Assembly: GCF_013423955.1 (NCBI RefSeq)
Contig: NZ_JACCKX010000003.1
Coordinates: forward strand, 45,767 to 109,766
Direction of reading: 5' to 3'
DNA length: 64,000 nucleotides
Source: Ottowia beijingensis
GTDB lineage: Bacteria; Pseudomonadota; Gammaproteobacteria; Burkholderiales; Burkholderiaceae_C
Shown here: in pieces, positions 9,699 through 18,832 of the stretch
How the letters are laid out: every line of letters starts with the position of its first letter
How positions within the stretch are numbered: the first letter of the stretch is position 1
Translations under genes and position numbers: made by a program
Notes under the pieces: generated by a model
The model's database searches: none
The model's input: only the letters and a program-made list of their open reading frames with translations
Told to the model about the DNA's origin: nothing

Positions 9699-9718
9699 CT
9701 TCCGGTCTCCTCGTTGGT

Positions 9719-10568
9719 TCAGTCTTCGTCGACGATGGGGTTGCGCAGCACGCCGATGCGATCGACCTCGATCTCCACGACGTCGCCGGCCTTCATCCAC
9801 ACCGGGGCTGGCGCCGCGCGCCCACGCCACCGGGGTGCCGGTGACGACCACGTCGCCGGCCTGCAGCGGGGCGATGGCCGAGACGTAGGCGATCTGCCGG
9901 GCGATGCTGTGGATCATCATCTCGGTGGTGGCGCGCTGCATCTCCTGGCCGTTGAGGCGGGTGACGAGCGTCATGCTGGTGCCGAAGGGGATCTCGTCGG
10001 CGGTGACCATCCAGGGGCCGAAGCCGCCGGTGCGCCAGAAGTTCTTGCCGGGCACCCACTGGGAGGTGTGGCGCTGCCAGTCGCGCACGCTGCCGTCGTT
10101 GTAGCAGGCGTAGCCGGCGATGTGGCGGGCCACGTCGGCCTCGGCGATGCGGCGGCCGCCCTTGCCGATGATCACGGCGATCTCGGCTTCGTAGTCCAGC
10201 TGGGTGGATTCGCGGGGCCGCACGATGGCCTGGCCGTGGCCCACCTGGGAGTCGGCCACGCGCAGGAAGAAGGTGGGCTGCTCGGTGACCTCGCGGTTGG
10301 TCTCCTGCACGTGCTCGTGGTAGTTCAGGCCGCAGCACCAGATCTTGCCGGGCTCGGGGATGACGGGCAGCAGGGTGACCGACTCCAGGGCGAAGTCGGG
10401 CTTGCGCTGCGCCACCGCGGCGCGCGCTTCGGCCAGCGCATCGCCGGCCAGCAGCGCCCGCAGGTCCGCGTACTTGCCGTCCAGGGCGGCGCCCAGGTCG
10501 ACGACGCCGCCTTCGACGACGGCCCCGAATCCGGGGCGATCGCCCCGCGTGAAACTGATCAATTTCAT
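9719..10568 (-). CDS. Fumarylacetoacetate hydrolase family protein (copy B)
   Basis: Second copy of 4039-4889, with the same metal-binding segment (DYEAEIAVIIG, YNDGSVRDWQ). The G run near 9834 is one base shorter than in copy A. The leftward frame therefore leaves the FAH sequence at TPVAWARG and runs on into the tctC region, whereas copy A reads TPGGVG before breaking slightly later. This difference between otherwise identical copies points to base-calling of a homopolymer. Confidence 0.82.
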
Positions 10569-10610
10569 GGAGTGCTTCCTTGGTGACTACGGGTTGGGAC
10601 GCCTTGCGCG

Positions 10611-11185
10611 TCAGGGCGTCGGCGCGCGCAGGGGGCGCAGGGCCGCGGCCCAGCGTGCGAGCTCCTTGAGCATCGCGGCGGCGGACTCGCCGTGCAGCGC
10701 CGCCGGCTGGAACTTGCCTTCGGCGTCCACGAGCGTGCCGACGTTCTGGACGGCCACGGCTTCCAGCAGCGGCACGATCTTCTGGGTGGTCATCAACTGC
10801 TTGGCGACCTGCACCGCGCGGATGCCGCCGGACATGCCGCCGTAGCTGACGAATGCCGCCGGCTTGTAGGCCCACTCGGCGCTCAGGTAGCTCAGCGCGT
10901 TCAGCAGCGAGGCGGGCGGGCCGAAGTTGTACTCGGGCAGCACGAAGACGTAGGCATCCGCGGCCGCCGTGAGCTTGCTCCAGCGCAGGGTGTGCGCGTG
11001 GCTGTACTTGCCCGTGCGCGGATGCTCCGGCTCGTCCAGCAGGGGCAGGGCCAGTTCCTTGAGATCGCAGGCGACGACTTCGAATTCGCCTTGCGCGCGG
11101 GCCACTTGCTCGAACCAGGCGGCCACGGCGGGGCCGACGCGCCGGGGCGCGTGCTGCAGGTGATGACGTTCAGGATGGGTTGCAT
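10611..11185 (-). CDS. NAD(P)H-dependent FMN reductase family protein (copy B)
   Basis: Second copy of 4932-5506, with the same flavodoxin-like motifs (VITCSTRP, PEYNFGPPAS, SYGGMSGG) and the same one-base loss near codon 15. First gene of the leftward operon of copy B. Confidence 0.78.
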
Positions 11186-11353
11186 GCGGTGGGGGGCGGA
11201 GCGCCCCGCTTCGGATTCAGGTCGCGGCGATCATAGCGACAAAAGGAAAAATATATCTCTAAAGCAAAAATATCGATATTTAACCGCGAAGCGCTAGAAT
11301 CCGCCGGCGCACCGCGCATGGCCATCGGGTGCCTGCGCCGGGGCCCTGATTCC
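11186..11353. promoter_or_regulatory. Divergent promoter region with AT-rich palindrome (copy B)
   Basis: Copy of 5507-5674; the perfect palindrome AAATATCGATATTT is at 11268-11281. Having two copies of a putative operator in the array could also titrate a regulator encoded elsewhere (inference). Confidence 0.5.
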
Positions 11354-11935
11354 ATGGAGACTCTTGTGACGCGTCCCGGCTTTTCCTTCAGCCACTTCGG
11401 CATGTTCGTGCACGACATCGCCGCCCTCGAGGCCTTCTACACGGAGCTGCTGGCGTTCACCGTCACGGACCGCGGCCAGTTGCCGGGGCCGAATGGCCCG
11501 CGCGACCTGGTGTTCCTCAGCCGCGATCCCGACGAACACCACCAGCTCGTGCTGATCTCCGGCCGTCCGAAGGAGCTGGACTTCAACCCGATCAACCAGA
11601 TCTCGCTGAAGGCCGACAGCCTGGACACGCTGTGCCGCATGTACCGCACCCTCCAGGCCCGTGGCGCAGGCGAAGTCAGGCCCATCACCCACGGCAACGC
11701 GGTGTCCATCTATGTCCCGGATCCCGAGGGCAACCGGCTCGAGCTGTACTTCGACCTGCCCTGGTATGTCTCGCAACCCATGGCCGTGCCGATCGACCTG
11801 GACGACGAGGCCACGCTGCTGCAGCGCCTGGAGGCGCACGCGCGCGGCCTGCCCGGTTTCCGCCCGCGCGCGCAATGGCGTGCGGAGATGGCCCGGCGCA
11901 TGGGATGGACCTCGCAGGAGGGCGCGGCGGGATAG
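11354..11935 (+). CDS. VOC-family protein, extradiol-dioxygenase-like (copy B)
   Basis: Second copy of 5675-6256, same sequence, with the His-His-Glu metal ligands (FSHFGMFV, EHHQLVL, RLELYFD). It ends 33 bases before the left end of IS copy 3. Confidence 0.73.
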   Translation: METLVTRPGFSFSHFGMFVHDIAALEAFYTELLAFTVTDRGQLPGPNGPRDLVFLSRDPDEHHQLVLISGRPKELDFNPINQISLKADSLDTLCRMYRTLQARGAGEVRPITHGNAVSIYVPDPEGNRLELYFDLPWYVSQPMAVPIDLDDEATLLQRLEAHARGLPGFRPRAQWRAEMARRMGWTSQEGAAG

Positions 11936-11968
11936 CATCCGGTTCTTCGCCATGCACAAAGCCATCCC

Positions 11969-13717
11969 ACGGATAGGAAATTCAACCGCATGAGGCCAAG
12001 TATGGCACGAGTTTTGGGCCTCGAAACACGTTCGGCCAAGGAAGGTTGAGCGCTCGCTTGCCGCTCAATGGCAAGAGCTTGGGAGGCAGTATGCATTTGG
12101 GCCTGGCGCGCGCGCAGCTGCTTCCCGCAGCGATGGATACCGCCGCTTCACTGGGTCACCAATTGACGCGCTGGTCTACCTCGTCGGGTTGAGCTGCCAG
12201 ATCCCAATCCGGCTCGCCTTGCGCACCATCATCCACCGGCGCGTCGCAGCCCTCCCACAGCGGTGGCCCGCGTGCCGGGGTTATGTGCGGTGGCTGCGAG
12301 TCCACCCCGATGTGGTTCAGGATGTGGCGGATTTCGGCGCTGTGGGTGATGAAGGCAATGATGCGCATCTGCCCACCGCACATGGGGCACAGCAGCGGAA
12401 ATGCCTCGTAGATGCGGGCAATCAGCACCGCCCACAAGTAATGCGCCGCTCGCTTCGGGCGTGCTTCAGGTTCGGGTGTGGGTGTGGCCGCGTTGCCCGG
12501 CGCCGCCACCCCAGGTACGCCCGCGCCAGGTTGTGCAGTCTCCACCGTGGCTGGTTGCGACGCAGCAGGCTGAGCCAGCGCCGTTACCGCCGCTCTCAGC
12601 GGCGAGTTTGGTGCCAGCACACCAAAGTAGCGGTGCCGGTGGGTGCGTGGCGGTGGCACCAGCGCGGCAATGCGGTCGATGAGCTCCAGCGGTGTGAGGT
12701 GCAGCTCATCTGCCTTGGCACCACGCTTGTCACTGGTGGGCTCGCTGCGCTGTTTGGCACAGCGGTACACCAGTTTGCTTCCTCTTTGCGTAGGCGCTCC
12801 ATGGAAAACGGTGGACGCGCGCAATAGCGCAGCAGCCGCTCCAGCGCAGCGCGGTCGTGGGCTTCGATGCAGACACCGGCGTCCACCGAGAAGCCGCTGT
12901 GTTTGTAGCCCAGCATGTCTTTGGCGTCACAGTTCTCCAGCAGGCCCCGAGCAACGAAGGCGCGCAGGATGCGTTTTTGCAGTGTGGTCTGCACTGGGGC
13001 CACGGTAGCCGCATCGATGCCGGTGGCCGCGTGAAAGATGACACCCGGCGATGAGATTCGAGGGGTCGCATCAGCATCGCCCTCGCCCTCCACTTCCTCA
13101 AACACCCCGTCCACCACACAAACGTGGAAGTGGACGTGTTCATTGAGGCTGGAGCCGAATCGGTGAATGAAGGCGATGGCACCGATGTGCAGGCCTGCCT
13201 TGTCCATATGGGCCGCACCGGGGCTGTGGGTCTGCAGAGTTTGTGCGATCACCCGCAGAAAGATGCGCAGCACCATGCTCAGCACCGCTCCGTCGCGCTG
13301 CATGAAGTACCGAAGCCGCTTGGGAACCGACAGCACCCACTGGCGCACCGGCAGGCGGGGAGACGTGGTCGTTCAGGTGCGCTGCTGTCTCCACCATGCG
13401 CCGGGTGGTGCACGAGGGGCAGACTCCCGGCCTTTGCAGGAGAAGGCTACAAAGTAGTCGTGCCCACAGTCGCCGCAGCGAGCGCGGGCAAAGCCATGGG
13501 CAAAGATGCCGCACTCAAGATACTTGGCAAACGCTTTGCGCACGAAGGGCTTGGGGGTGTGGTGGTCGCCCTGGCCGTCGAACTGACCCGCGCTGGCCAA
13601 CTCTAGCCAGGTCTCGTAGTGCTCGGCTACCGTTTGGTAGAGCAGCGTGCGTTCGGGGTGGCGTGGGTTGTAGAGCTTGGGCTTGGAAGTGGCTGACATG
13701 AATACTGTACAAATGCA
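11969..13717 (-). mobile_element. IS91-like insertion sequence, copy 3
   Basis: Third direct copy, with the allele of copy 2 in its origin-proximal part. Its right end is followed not by the cassette but by an IS5-like remnant. At this junction the sequence forms an 8-base perfect inverted repeat, AATACTGT (13701-13708) and ACAGTATT (13717-13724), which is absent at the right ends of copies 1 and 2. Confidence 0.85.
12156..13699 (-). pseudogene. IS91-family transposase, copy 3 (frameshifted)
   Basis: Same transposase. Here the T run near 12975 is one base longer, so the frame stays open from RQWVLSVPKRLRYF through the HUH core to MERLRKE. A C missing near 12781 then breaks it where copies 1 and 2 are intact. 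The union of the three copies gives a complete protein, apart from the two breaks they all share near the N-terminus. Confidence 0.8.
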
Positions 13718-13954
13718 CAGTATTCGCCAGGGCCTGGAAATACTGCGCCGAGTCGATCTCGTCGGCCCTGCAAAATTCATCTCGCGGCGCCGACGAGAAG
13801 CGCCGGACGTGTAAGAGTAGCGAGTCGACTCGCCGACGCTGCGAGCGCTGACAGCAGCCAAAGCGAGCGCAAAAGGCTGGAGCAATGCCCCGCCGGGCGA
13901 TGGCACGCAGCAGCCAGCGGATGTCGAAGCCGGCTGCGCACAACACCGCATGCA
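13718..13954 (-). pseudogene. Remnant of an IS5-like transposase 3' end
   Basis: On the minus strand this short piece encodes MLCAAGFDIRWLLRAIARRG, very like the conserved C-terminus of IS5-family DDE transposases (usual form LCAAGYNIRWLLRAI). It is followed by what would be the 3' flank of such an element. It is cut on the right by the left end of IS1071 and on the left by the terminus of IS91-like copy 3, so only about 25 recognisable residues remain. The family call rests on this short match. Confidence 0.55.
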
Positions 13955-14064
13955 GGGGTCTCCTCGTTTTCAGTGCAATAAGTGACGGTACGAAAAGCTA
14001 GCACTGGCGCGGAGGTGGTGTTGGTAGATCGTTGATTTCATTGACTTTCCTGTTCACTTTCAAA
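13955..14064 (+). repeat. IS1071 terminal inverted repeat (left)
   Basis: About 110 bp running from GGGGTCTCC through GTGACGGTACG and GCGGAGGTGGTGTTGG to the stretch with TGACTTTCCTGTTC. It pairs with 17047-17156 with several mismatches, for example GGTGTTGG against GGTCTGG. Confidence 0.8.
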
Positions 14065-14097
14065 TCTGCGATTCGTGGCGTCAAACCGTGGTCGGTT

Positions 14098-17004
14098 TCA
14101 TCCATTGGTGCCAGTTATCGATGCATTTGGCCGCGAAGGCAGGATTTGGTCAGCATAGCGGTCAACCGGGAAGCGAAACACACCCCGCAAGTTGATGCTC
14201 TCCAGCCTGGTGGGCGCAATCTTCCCGATCAGTTCCGGTGGAATGACCTGGCGGCGGTTCGACCAGCGATCCAGGACCGCCTGCATCTGTGAGGTATTCC
14301 ACGCCATCACGATGTTGGCCATCAGGCTCAACGCATCGGCCACAGCCTGCATTTCATCGACACGTTTGGCCTGCGCCGGGCTGATCCGGCCGGTATAAAT
14401 GGCGCGCTTGAGGGCGTTAACAGCCTCGCCCCGATTGAGCACCCGGCGCAACTCGTTCCTGAAAGCGTCCTTGACAAAGTAGTCAGCCAAAAACGCCGTA
14501 CGCAGCAACCGCCCCAATTGCACGCCAGCCTCATAGATTGGATCGCCCTGGGCGGCAGAACCGAACCGCGCAAGAGCTGCCACCGCACTGGCATGTCCGC
14601 TCATGACCGAGGCTGCCAGGTGCACCAGACTATCCCAATGCTTTTCGATCAAAGCGACGTCGACATTGGCTTCGCACACCGCAGCGATTTCTGCGGGCAC
14701 TTTGGTGCCGCGTGGCACAAAGAGGTGGCGCTGTTTGAGTTCCTTCAACCGCGGGCAAAGATCAAAACCAAGCAAACGGGCATGTGACATGGCAAAGTCG
14801 GTGTAGCCATGGGTATCCACAGCAAGCTGGCTGGTCTCCAGCTTTTCTTGGCGGATGACACCTTCAATGGCCACGCCCGCCTGGCGCTCATTGAGCACAA
14901 AGGGCTGCGCATGGAAGATGCCCCACCGGTCTTTTACATGGGAGTAGATTCCAATGGAAGGTGTGTTGCGCCGAGGATCAAGCCGGGCTTGCCACACCCG
15001 TTTGGTGGTCTCCATGCTCATCATGTCAGAAGATGCCAAATCGGACCGCCCCCAGGTGGCGGCAATCGGGTGTCGCTGCATGAATTCCAGCACAGCCTGG
15101 CAGGCCTGGCTCAGACGCCGTTCGTCCCGCGCCCAGCGCATGGCCTGGCGAATGCTGGTGGCAGACAATTGCGGAATCATGCGCGCGCATTCGACCGCAG
15201 TCAGACTGGTGCCGTGGGCCATGATGCCGGCATAGACCATCAGCAGCTCGTCGGTAGAGCGCGGCTCACGTCCGAGCATGATCCAGCTAAAGCGCACCTG
15301 GGCGTCAACGGCCAGAATCACTTCCGGCAATTGAACCTCACCGATGCGGTGATCCAAAGCCGCGCGCAGCTTGGTCACTTCTGGGTCTTCGTCCTCTGCG
15401 GGCAATGGCGACAAATGGAGTTCATCATCCACGCGCAGTACGCCACTGCGGGCTGCAGCGGCCACCGCATCGACACCGGCAGTTACTCTGGCCAGCAAAG
15501 GCTTCAAGAAAGTGGCAGCCTTGCTGGGTAACGATAGACGGGCATAGTGTTTCTTGGACTCTGCCTGCCAACGCTCGTCCGTGAAGAACAAGCGCGCACG
15601 ACCCCGAAAGCTCAGGCTGTGCTCAATCCAGACCGAGCCATTGCGCACCGCGCGGCGCAGGGCAAACAGGGTGGCCACCTCCAACGCCTGAAACGCCCGT
15701 TCCCGGTCTGGGCTGGAGATCGAAACCTGCCAGATCATTCCCAGACTTGGTGCCACCACTTCAACTGGCAGCTTTCTGGATCCTTTGAGATATAAAGCTT
15801 GCAGCTTGGCAAGGTACTCGATGGCAGGATGCTCGCCGGTGGCCTGCCAGGGCAGCTTTGCAATGGCGACGAGCAACGACCGCACGGGGCGAATTCCATC
15901 AATCAATCCCTCGCGGACCAGGGAGGCCCTGCTCGGTGGTTTGCGTTTCTGGGTTTCGGTGATCAAGGCTTCAAGACGGGCACGCAACTCAGCATCTGGC
16001 ACCGCACCTTGCGCGCTCAAGGCAACAAGTTCGCCGAGCAGCGTTTTGTACATTGCGGCCCAATTGACGGTAGCGGGGACATCGGCGGCAGCCTGACGCC
16101 ACAGATCGGCGATCCGGCGCTGCACCATAAGGATCAACTGGTCTGTGGTGGTGAACAGGCAATACCGAAGAAAGCATGCGACCTCCACGGTGCGCGCTGG
16201 CTCTTTGATCTTGGCTCCGGCTGAGGGCGGCCTGGAGACAAGTCGGCGCGCGTAGCGGCGCAAGATGAGATCGGGGATGTCTGCCAGGTGCTTATGAACG
16301 TCCAGCGTGTAAAGCAGGTCGATGCGCTCCAGTACCTCGCTGATTTGGCGGGTTGAGTGTTTCGCCGGTGCAGCCCATAGCCAACTCTGCTGGGTTTGTC
16401 CATCTGGGCGCAGCTCTGAAACTGAGGCTCGCCAGCGATCAAGTGTTGCTGGATCAACGCTGGCGGCGATGGCGGTGCCTGTTTCAACTTCAAGCTGGGC
16501 AAGTGCCGCCGCAATCAGTGTCCGAATTGCCCGCTCGTGCACGATCACCAGCTTGTTCTTGTACAGCCATTGACGCGCCCGCACGAGTAGCTGATCGCGG
16601 TCGGCGCAGCGCGCCACTTCGTCGCGCAGTTCACGTACCAGTGAGCGGCGCTGGTGCTCGCTCATCCACTGGAATCCAAGGACCGTGCAGGCTACTTGTT
16701 GGTGATCGAATAGCGTGCGCCCGCGTTCATACATGGCTCTCAGCGAGGCGACTTCTGGTGCTGCAATGCCAAGCTCGTTGCCAAGGTGGCGCCACAAGGC
16801 TACTGGAATTACCCGAAAGGCACCGAGCAAACGCCCACTCATGCGCAGGAAACCAATATGGAGCGCCAGACCAAGCTTGTGGGAATCACCTCGGCGTGCA
16901 TTGATTGCGTCGCGCTCGGCACCATCGAAGGTGAAAAATGCCTTCATCTCGAAGTCGCTGATATCGCGGGGAGCCCACGCATCCCCAAAAACGTTGTGTG
17001 CCAA
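14098..17004 (-). CDS. tnpA: IS1071 transposase TnpA
   Basis: 968 residues, uninterrupted, which is the normal size for Tn3-family transposases. These DDE enzymes bind the long terminal repeats and carry out replicative transposition. The N-terminal DNA-binding part starts MAHNVFGDAWAPRDISDF. The catalytic part shows SSDMMSMETTKRVW (first Asp), LAVDTHGYTDFA (second Asp) and LNRGEAVNALKRAIYTG (Glu). It lies wholly between the inverted repeats. Because no resolvase is encoded, transposition would leave cointegrates resolved by host recombination, which fits the partial second copy next door. It is one of the few long genes here with no frame break. Confidence 0.9.
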   Translation of the reverse strand: MAHNVFGDAWAPRDISDFEMKAFFTFDGAERDAINARRGDSHKLGLALHIGFLRMSGRLLGAFRVIPVALWRHLGNELGIAAPEVASLRAMYERGRTLFDHQQVACTVLGFQWMSEHQRRSLVRELRDEVARCADRDQLLVRARQWLYKNKLVIVHERAIRTLIAAALAQLEVETGTAIAASVDPATLDRWRASVSELRPDGQTQQSWLWAAPAKHSTRQISEVLERIDLLYTLDVHKHLADIPDLILRRYARRLVSRPPSAGAKIKEPARTVEVACFLRYCLFTTTDQLILMVQRRIADLWRQAAADVPATVNWAAMYKTLLGELVALSAQGAVPDAELRARLEALITETQKRKPPSRASLVREGLIDGIRPVRSLLVAIAKLPWQATGEHPAIEYLAKLQALYLKGSRKLPVEVVAPSLGMIWQVSISSPDRERAFQALEVATLFALRRAVRNGSVWIEHSLSFRGRARLFFTDERWQAESKKHYARLSLPSKAATFLKPLLARVTAGVDAVAAAARSGVLRVDDELHLSPLPAEDEDPEVTKLRAALDHRIGEVQLPEVILAVDAQVRFSWIMLGREPRSTDELLMVYAGIMAHGTSLTAVECARMIPQLSATSIRQAMRWARDERRLSQACQAVLEFMQRHPIAATWGRSDLASSDMMSMETTKRVWQARLDPRRNTPSIGIYSHVKDRWGIFHAQPFVLNERQAGVAIEGVIRQEKLETSQLAVDTHGYTDFAMSHARLLGFDLCPRLKELKQRHLFVPRGTKVPAEIAAVCEANVDVALIEKHWDSLVHLAASVMSGHASAVAALARFGSAAQGDPIYEAGVQLGRLLRTAFLADYFVKDAFRNELRRVLNRGEAVNALKRAIYTGRISPAQAKRVDEMQAVADALSLMANIVMAWNTSQMQAVLDRWSNRRQVIPPELIGKIAPTRLESINLRGVFRFPVDRYADQILPSRPNASITGTNG

Positions 17005-17046
17005 CCCTGCATCGTGAACCTCAAAAGTGGGAGGCCACCATACCCG

Positions 17047-17156
17047 TTTACAAAGCGAACAGGAAAGTCAATGAAATCAACGGTCTACCCAGACCACCCC
17101 CGCGCCAGTGCTAGCTTTGCGTACCGTCACTTATTGCACTGAAAACGAGGAGACCC
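17047..17156 (-). repeat. IS1071 terminal inverted repeat (right)
   Basis: Complement of the left repeat with a few mismatches, ending GAAAACGAGGAGACCC. It is followed directly by TAGTCTGG, the interior breakpoint of the inverted IS1071 fragment. Confidence 0.8.
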
Positions 17157-17834
17157 TAGTCTGGTGCACCTGGCAGCCTCGGTCATGAGCGGACATGCCA
17201 GTGCGGTGGCAGCTCTTGCGCGGTTCGGTTCTGCCGCCCAGGGCGATCCAATCTATGAGGCTGGCGTGCAATTGGGGCGGTTGCTGCGTACGGCGTTTTT
17301 GGCTGACTACTTTGTCAAGGACGCTTTCAGGAACGAGTTGCGCCGGGTGCTCAATCGGGGCGAGGCTGTTAACGCCCTCAAGCGCGCCATTTATACCGGC
17401 CGGATCAGCCCGGCGCAGGCCAAACGTGTCGATGAAATGCAGGCTGTGGCCGATGCGTTGAGCCTGATGGCCAACATCGTGATGGCGTGGAATACCTCAC
17501 AGATGCAGGCGGTCCTGGATCGCTGGTCGAACCGCCGCCAGGTCATTCCACCGGAACTGATCGGGAAGATTGCGCCCACCAGGCTGGAGAGCATCAACTT
17601 GCGGGGTGTGTTTCGCTTCCCGGTTGACCGCTATGCTGACCAAATCCTGCCTTCGCGGCCAAATGCATCGATAACTGGCACCAATGGATGAAACCGACCA
17701 CGGTTTGACGCCACGAATCGCAGATTTGAAAGTGAACAGGAAAGTCAATGAAATCAACGATCTACCAACACCACCTCCGCGCCAGTGCTAGCTTTTCGTA
17801 CCGTCACTTATTGCACTGAAAACGAGGAGACCCC
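17157..17834 (+). mobile_element. Inverted partial IS1071 (678 bp)
   Basis: Complement of 13955-14632: the last 678 bp of IS1071, including its left terminal repeat, in opposite orientation to the complete copy. The interior breakpoint (TAGTCTGG) touches the complete copy's right end, so three IS1071 ends occur within 3.9 kb. The outer end GAGACCCC at 17834 is fused to the truncated DUF72 gene. Likely the product of one-ended or nested insertion followed by deletion. Confidence 0.88.
17164..17691 (+). pseudogene. TnpA C-terminal fragment (inverted IS1071)
   Basis: Encodes the last 175 residues of TnpA (HLAASVMSGHASAVAALARF to NASITGTNG), identical in translation to the C-terminus of the full copy. 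It has no native start and lacks the DDE aspartates, so it cannot be active. Confidence 0.88.
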
Positions 17835-18621
17835 TAGGTGACACGGTTGCCGCTGGCGGCGCGCGCGGCGCGCAGGGTGCGGGCCAGGTGCGGGGCATGC
17901 TCAGGCGCCAGAAAGGCCGCATCCCGCACTTCCAGCGCGATCACGCCGCCGGGGGCAGCGGGTTGCAGGCGGGGCAGGGCAGACAGCAGGGCGCCGATGC
18001 GGTCGATCAGCTCGGGCAGGCGCGCCAGCATGTGGCGTGGCAAGGGGCTGATCTGGAACACCAGCGCGCCGATCTTGTCGCCCAGCCCTTCCAGCGCGGG
18101 CTGCACGAACTGGCGGATGGCCAGCTCCGTGCTCAGGAAGGCCGGGTTGGGCGCACGGCCGCGGCCGTCTTCGGCGCGCACCTGCGCGTCGCACACCAGC
18201 GCAGGCGCCTTGACGACGAAGCGGAAGTGCGCCGGCACCTGGGCGGCATAGCCCGCGTACTGGGTGGCGGTGAGGGGCGGTAGAACGCGCGGTCGAGGCT
18301 GACGCTGCGCAGCAGCGGGTGCCGGGCGTAGGCGACCAGGCCGTGCTTCGACAGCGTCGCCTCGGCGTAGTCGCCGCCCCACACCAGCCCGGCCCAGCCG
18401 GGAAAGTGCCACGACGAGGTGCCCAGGTGCAGCCCGTGGGGCAGGGCGGCGGCGAGTGTGCGGGTGGCGTCGCCCACGGCGGTGGCCTCAACGCCAGCGC
18501 GCGGGCGGCGGGCGGGCCGGGGCGCTGTGGGCTCGGCGGCGGGTGCATCAGCCGGCGCCAGCGGCTCGTCGAACAGGGCGTTCTGCTCGGGCTGGGGCGG
18601 TGGCGTCATTGAAGAATCCAT
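17834..18621 (-). pseudogene. DUF72 domain protein, 3' end lost to IS1071
   Basis: The N-terminal half reads MDSSMTPPPQPEQNALFDEP, then LGTSSWHFPGWAGLVWGGDY, the hallmark opening of DUF72 (YecE-like, TIM-barrel) proteins. After one frame change near 18285 it goes on with VPAHFRFVVKAP and LVFQISPLP. Homologues continue past an EVR segment for about another 80-100 residues; here the frame hits TAG at the IS1071 junction right after EVRDAAFLAPEHAPHL. So the C-terminal part of the barrel is missing. The frame change may be a sequencing error; the truncation is not. Function of the family is not established. Confidence 0.8.
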
Positions 18622-18832
18622 CGGGTTGATGCGCTGGGGCTGGCCGCACAGGAGAGCGGCTCACGCGCTCAACCTTGCATTAGGCGATTGGTCACCCTGA
18701 AAGAAATTCCGTATGCAGCCTTTATGCCATCGACACCGGCAGCTATCAGGAGCATAGCATCGAACGCTGCCGCGCCGGCGCCGCTTGCCTTGCGCCAGAA
18801 TCGTGCCTGCGGCCCGATGCCGCACACACGCC
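18622..18832. other. Intergenic region, 211 bp
   Basis: Spacer between the divergent DUF72 and PaiB-like genes. It contains a decayed piece of the chromosomal palindromic repeat (GCAGCCTTTATGCC...GGCAGCTATCAGG, about 18716-18750). No other gene or convincing promoter was recognised. Confidence 0.4.

Larger units (their letters stand above)
605..11968. repeat. Two tandem 5.7 kb units (IS91-like element + cassette)
   Basis: Unit 1 is 605-6289 and unit 2 is 6290-11968, in direct orientation with no spacer, followed by a third IS copy. Offsets between matching points fall from 5685 at the left to 5679 at the right, the drop being accounted for by a few small indels. The unit order is oriIS - transposase - terIS - passenger, repeated. 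This is a dosage-raising tandem duplication of the five passenger genes. Confidence 0.92.
8040..11968. repeat. Passenger cassette, copy B
   Basis: Near-identical repeat of 2358-6289 with the same five genes in the same order. The only differences I found are two A fewer at the terminator and one G fewer near 9834. Near-identity in both coding and intergenic parts means the duplication is recent or is kept uniform by recombination. Confidence 0.9.
13955..17156 (-). mobile_element. IS1071 (Tn3-family, tnpA only)
   Basis: A 3.2 kb element with a single leftward tnpA and no resolvase. It is bounded by long (about 110 bp), slightly imperfect inverted repeats: GGGGTCTCCTCGTTTTCAGT at 13955 and its complement ending at 17156 (one terminal C short). 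Length, gene content and terminal sequence match IS1071 as I remember it, the element that flanks pollutant-degradation genes in Comamonas and relatives. No 5 bp target duplication is visible: the left side abuts an IS5-like remnant and the right side abuts an inverted fragment of another IS1071. Confidence 0.85.

Noticed and set aside
9246..10568. A real FAH-TctC fusion protein in cassette copy B (440 codons open)
   Set aside because: The read-through is created by one missing G relative to copy A, and after the junction it runs through the intergenic ribosome site before re-entering TctC; best explained by an indel.
13955..17834. A composite transposon made of two whole IS1071 copies
   Set aside because: The second copy is only 678 bp, inverted and abutting the first, with no passenger genes between them.
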